Assembly (NCBI GenBank): GCA_940337035.1
Contig: CALNHX010007604.1
Coordinates: forward strand, 1 to 64,000
Length of the DNA: 64,000 nt
Direction of reading: 5' to 3'
Origin: Agriotes lineatus
Lineage: Eukaryota; Arthropoda; Insecta; Coleoptera; Elateridae
Shown here: piece after piece, positions 59,890 through 64,000 of the stretch
Numbering within the stretch: position 1 is the stretch's first letter
How the letters are laid out: every line of letters begins with the position of its first letter
Position numbers and translations under genes: made by a program
The notes under the pieces: model-generated
What the model was told of the DNA's origin: nothing
Seen by the model: the letters and a program-made list of their open reading frames with translations, nothing else
The model's database searches: none

Positions 59890-61221
59890 ATGACGGCGGA
59901 ATTAAGTAACGGCGTTGGGGACATAAAAATTGAACCAAACCCTGAATCGGAGGACATTGTAGACCCATGGAATGTTGTGAGTACGTCCGATGCTGGGGTT
60001 GACTATGATAAGTTAATAAGTAAGTGAGACTGGTTAAGCGAAGCTAGGCAAAAATTAATTGTTGATTGTTAGAACGGTTTGGCAGCTCCAAAATCGATCA
60101 GGAACTCTTGGATCGCTTTGAGAAGGTCACAGGCAAGCCCAACCATCACTTCCTGCGGAGAGGTATATTTTTCTCACATCGGGATATGCATTCCATACTG
60201 AACCAATATGAAGCCGGCAAACCATTCTACCTGTATACTGGCCGTGGACCTTCGTCCTCATCCATGCATTTAGGCCATCTGCTTCCTTTCATTTTTTGCA
60301 AGTGGCTGCAAGAAGTCTTCGACGTTCCTTTGGTTATTCAATTAACTGATGATGAGAAATGCTTGTGGAGAGACATTAAACTAGAGGAAGCCAATAAGCT
60401 GGCATATGAAAACGCCAAGGATATTATAGCTGTAGGCCTGGATATAAACAAAACCTTCATTTTCTCAAATCTTGATTTTATTGGGTAAGTCGAGGCTTCT
60501 TATAAATTGTAAATATTACCAAATGTGCTTTTCCAGCCAATGCCCTGAATTCTATAGAAATATGGTTCGAATCCAGAAGTGCGTAACCTTTAATCAAGTA
60601 AAAGGCATCTTTGGATTTGGAGACAGTGACGTGATAGGCAAAATTAGTTTTCCTTCAATCCAAGCCACACCAGCATTGTCCACATCATTCCCTTTCATAT
60701 TTAAGGACAAAAAGCTCCCTTGTCTTATTCCCTGCGGCATTGACCAGGACCCCTACTTCCGCATGACTCGGGATGTAGCCCCAAGAATAGGCTTCCAAAA
60801 ACCGGCTCTCTTGCATTCGACGTTCTTCCCAGCGCTGCAAGGAGCGAAAACGAAGATGTCGGCGTCGGACCCCAATTCTACTATATTTTTAACTGACACT
60901 CCAAAGCAGCTGAAGAATAAAGTAAACAAGCACGCTTTTTCTGGGGGACAAGTGACTGTAGAGGAGCATCGGGAAAAGGGCGGCAACTGCGACATCGATA
61001 TTTCTTATCAGTATTTGACCTACTTCCTGGAGGATGACGAGAAGCTGGAAAAAATTGGAAAGGACTACTCCAGCGGTGCGCTACTCACTGGGGAACTTAA
61101 GAAGATACTTATCGACATATTAAGTCCTGTGCTGCAGCAGCACCAGGAGCGGCGAGCGAAAGTTACTGATGAAGTCCTTAAGCAATACATGACACCTCGC
61201 AAGTTGAACTTTCATTTTTAA
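59890..61221 (+). CDS. Cytosolic tryptophanyl-tRNA synthetase, three exons
   Basis: Charges tRNA-Trp with tryptophan using ATP in the cytosol; class Ic synthetase. Exons: 59890-60019, 60073-60484 and 60537-61221 (130+412+685 = 1227 bases, 408 residues plus stop). Introns of 53 and 52 bases have GTAAGT donors and AG acceptors, in phases 1 and 2. The protein runs from EDIVDPWNV and YDKLIKRFGSSKID through HHFLRRGIFFSHRD and TGRGPSSSSMHLGH (HIGH-type signature, residues 109-112). It continues with LTDDEKCLW, VTFNQVKGIFGFGDSD, CGIDQDPYFRMTRDVAPR, KMSAS (287-291, ATP-binding loop), NKHAFSGG and YFLEDDEKL, and ends MTPRKLNFHF. It follows the animal cytosolic enzyme closely along its length. The ATG has A at -3 and the first upstream in-frame codon block contains a stop. 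No WHEP domain is present in this reading. Confidence 0.95.
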
Positions 61222-61700
61222 GCAGTTGTGATGACTTACTCTGCTGTTTTTGAATCAAAATTGTTTCTTTGTGTTATTTTTAAATAGTCAGCTTTGTATG
61301 ATAATTGAGCAGAATTGCTCCTTGTTATTTGTAAAAAACTGCTCTGTGATTGGCAGTTGTGGTAGTGTCAAAATTGTTACATAACAATTAGGTTAAACTC
61401 TTACTTGTAAAAATACTGTTCACAAATTTAAATTTATAATTTTTCAATTCGAGGCCTGTTTGTATTTGAAAGTGCATTTGAAATAGCAAAAGTTGTCTTT
61501 CTAGACATGTACTGCTAAACGTTACCTAAAAACGTAGATTTTGCAATATTTAAGTGATTTTTTATCACATTACGTATTCTAATTTCAAGCTAATTTAATC
61601 GCACATTCTACATTTCCTTATTTATTGTCACATAATGCATCTTATTGATGGCTGTTGTATTTATATCTATTTTAAAATAAATTTTTAAATAGAATAGAAT
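61222..61700 (+). terminator. 3' UTR and poly(A) signal of TrpRS
   Basis: AT-rich sequence after the TrpRS stop codon. A canonical AATAAA lies at 61676-61681, about 455 bases downstream, followed by TAGAATAGAATAGAATG with a T/G-richer stretch (GTCGTTTAATGTC) that could serve as the downstream element. No other polyadenylation hexamer of the same quality is noted earlier in this UTR. Confidence 0.55.
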
Positions 61701-62509
61701 AGAATGTCGTTTAATGTCTCTCTAGTCGTGAATCAATCTATTTGATTAATTTACTTCAACACAGTGGTTTCCCATGCTGTCCTGTTTGCTATCAGTTTCT
61801 TTAATTTTATATAATTTACATTGTAAGTCTTCCATGACCTGCGATATGTATTTCATAGGCGAACGTTATGGAGCCCTTTTTCCTTCTGCTTATCCTACGT
61901 GTCGCAGAATGTGCCCGATTAGAGGAGTCAAGCTGGATAAATAGACACTAAAAAAAGTTATAAAAATAGGCTTTATTATTTACTATTTTTTTAAACTAAA
62001 ATTGGAATGACTGCACTATTAAATATTTTTCAATATTTTCCCCTATAAATATATAATTATATATATATATGTGCATTTGTATCCTGTTTGCCTCCTCATA
62101 TTCTTAGGACGCCCACCCATCCACCAAGAAGAATAATGTTAGACAAGTATATTTGCTATTTTTAGCACCCCCACATTCCGCTTAGTAAAGGCAAACAGAG
62201 AGGGGTAATCGAATTTAATTTTTTTTTCATATAAAATTCAAAAGTATGTATAGTGCGCTGCGAACTCCTTACATAAATATTACGTATTCGTCACAGTGTA
62301 TTTAAAAATGTTAAATACAGCGGTGGAGTTTGCCTCCGGCAACGTTTCCAAATGTATTAATGTATGCAATATTTAAAAGTCATTCAATCAGCGTGGCCAC
62401 GATTCGTTCAAATCAAAACAAGAGTGATCAGCGCGCAGATTTGTGTGTTTTGTAGATAAAATACGGTTACATTATTGTGAAGATGAATCGTCGTTCACGA
62501 TTAGTATTA
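61701..62509. other. Intergenic stretch
   Basis: No exon or element is recognised. An AT microsatellite lies at about 62045-62071. A short ATG frame at 62483 (MNRRSRLVLKNLV) runs into the dispersed repeat and is probably chance. Confidence 0.4.
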
Positions 62510-63140
62510 AAAAATCTGGTTTGATACACTCACAAACCTTCCTTTTACAGTGTTCTTATAATTAGCCAAAAATTTGATTTTTAATTTTTAAGCATTTGTC
62601 AAAAATTTTCAAAAAATACAAATTCTACAAAAACGGTACAAAATAGAGCGTTACTTGAAGAGACACATTGTTTCTAAAATTTTAAGCTGAATTCAAAAAT
62701 ATAATAATATACCGGGTGTTCTATTTAAAATAAGAGTTCATAAAAAAAATAGAAGAAAAAACGAAAGAAACCCATTTTAGAAGTATTTAACTGGAAAATT
62801 ACCTATCTCAAATCAATACACATTAAAAATGTAATAAAAATGTAAACGTTTCAAAAAAATCGTATAGCTGTTTTTGAATAATCCAAAAAAACTGAAAAAT
62901 CACAAGAGCAAACATCTACTTCCGGTTATGCGATTTTCTTCAAAAGCTTGCTGTCTCATCTACATAGTACACAAAACAAGTTTCAACGCCATACCTCTCT
63001 CCGTTTTTGAGATATTCTGTTCACAGACAGACCAATGAACAAAAACATGTTTTTTGGGTTCAGGGGACTCGAAAACGTGAAGATCTGTTGAAAACAATTT
63101 CGAATTTTTGGGGTGAATCCAATACTTTCTTTATCGTAAA
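62510..63140 (+). repeat. Dispersed repeat family, copy 2
   Basis: This is the same-orientation match of 42895-43575, sharing the landmark phrases in the same order, with many single-base differences and small indels. Copy 2 has about 15 extra bases near the start (CCTTTTACAGTGTTC) and lacks the CA/GACA run. Both copies begin near AATCTG.TTTGATACACTCACA and end near GGTGAATCCAATACT, which fixes the approximate limits of the unit. Confidence 0.75.
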
Positions 63141-64000
63141 AGGAAGTAATAATTGTAATTTACATTGCTGTCCGGCATCTGAAAGAATTCGCCTTTGGAA
63201 ACCTGAAACAACTTTCAAACAAGTTGCATACTTCAGCTCCATTTATCGAAATGTGATTTACAAAACGTTTACACAAATACTGAAACTAAAACTAGATCAC
63301 TTCTAAGAATAAATTATTTTTTCTACGACCACTACTAAAAGTAGGCCTTTTAGCGCCAGCTTTTTTCACTAAAAGTGACGTTTTATAGTTTAGCGTGGAT
63401 AAAGAAATCAGCTGTTTACTTTTAGCCCATGTGCTAAAAGTAAACAGCTGGTGTGGAATTTAGAATTTCGAACTGGAGGTGAGGTTATAAAGTTATTCTA
63501 GTTACTTCTTTCGTTAGAGGTAAAGTGTGTTTTAATTAATTAAAGCATTATGTAATGAATAAAGTACAATGTGTACATTTATAATTACCTTTGATAACTG
63601 ACTTTGACAGCTACTGGCTGCCGAAACATTCACCTGCGCGTCAAGGCCATCTGTTTATTATGATATAAATTATAACTGTGATAAATGCAAACCTTTGTTA
63701 AATTGACATATATGGATTAATAACAGTAAATTCAATGCCGTAGAAAAAATATTGTGTGCAAACTCGTGCATAAACGTCCACTTTTAGCACTGGTTGCACA
63801 AATAGCTATTAAAACACTTAAATTATTGAAGACAATACTTCGCAGTAGTATTTCGCCTAGAATTTGAAGACTTTGAGTTGTATGCTCTGCGAACCTGCAA
63901 TAACAAACAATATTATTTCTCCAAGACACTGAAATTGAAAAACTTCTTCGAAAAAGTAGTGTTTTAAGAAATTACTCTTAGTGCTCCTGATCGATTTCTA
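63141..64000. other. Non-coding right end with a small hairpin
   Basis: No gene is recognised. CAGCTGTTTACTTTTAGC at 63409-63426 and its exact reverse complement at 63433-63450 form a hairpin with loop CCATGT. The word ACTTTTAGC or its complement recurs around it (about 63337, 63368 and 63780), which suggests part of a MITE-like element. Confidence 0.45.

Noticed and set aside
60753..60995. Open frame on the - strand inside TrpRS
   Set aside because: Antisense of TrpRS exon 3, which encodes the KMSAS region.
62483..62524. Possible first exon with ATG (MNRRSRLVLKNLV)
   Set aside because: The frame ends after 13 codons as it enters the dispersed repeat, and there is no donor site of quality.

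Overview
The window looks like AT-rich arthropod (most likely insect) nuclear DNA. The reasons are a spliced cytosolic tryptophanyl-tRNA synthetase gene with two introns of 52-53 bases, tRNA-derived SINEs, several non-LTR retrotransposon types, Tc1, mariner and Helitron-like elements, and no operon structure. One assembly gap of 23 N lies at 47360-47382. I cannot name the species or order.

Only one host protein gene is well supported: a cytosolic TrpRS on the + strand at 59890-61221 (three exons, 408 codons). It is compact and starts without a WHEP domain. Everything from 1 to about 53 kb lacks a recognisable host exon. A striking CTAAC / pyrimidine tract / CAG|GTGAGT junction at 30283-30318 has the form of a recursive (ratchet) splice site, so part of the left 50 kb may be one very long intron of a + strand gene. 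Several GC-richer, low-repeat islands (about 22.1-24.4, 30.4-30.8, 33.2-33.7, 40.4-40.9 and 45.7-46.6 kb) would fit conserved regulatory DNA in such an intron.

The rest is a layered record of transposition. From the left: a foldback element (7.3-8.5 kb); an old antisense LINE (8.6-13.0 kb) split by a younger RTE-like LINE with a 9-bp target duplication; a hairpin MITE (15.3 kb); a small RT scrap (17.6 kb); a decayed mariner (26.7-28.4 kb), itself split by a 146-bp insertion with a 10-bp duplication; an antisense LINE (36.1-38.3 kb) that received a SINE with an 11-bp duplication; an RTE-like 3' fragment plus a SINE-like repeat (38.7-39.7 kb); a dispersed repeat copy, an RT remnant, a mariner fragment and a Penelope-like foldback (42.9-45.3 kb).

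At 47.4-51.3 kb lies an apparently intact two-ORF CR1/Jockey-type LINE on the - strand (ORF1 with a PHD-type zinc finger, ORF2 with endonuclease and reverse transcriptase). At 53.3-59.3 kb is a tandem array of a roughly 430-bp unit. One unit was entered by a Tc1 element (TA duplication), which holds a Helitron-like array of four units, which holds a foldback MITE. Another unit was entered by a tRNA-derived SINE. TrpRS follows directly, and a second copy of the 42.9-kb dispersed repeat lies near the right end.
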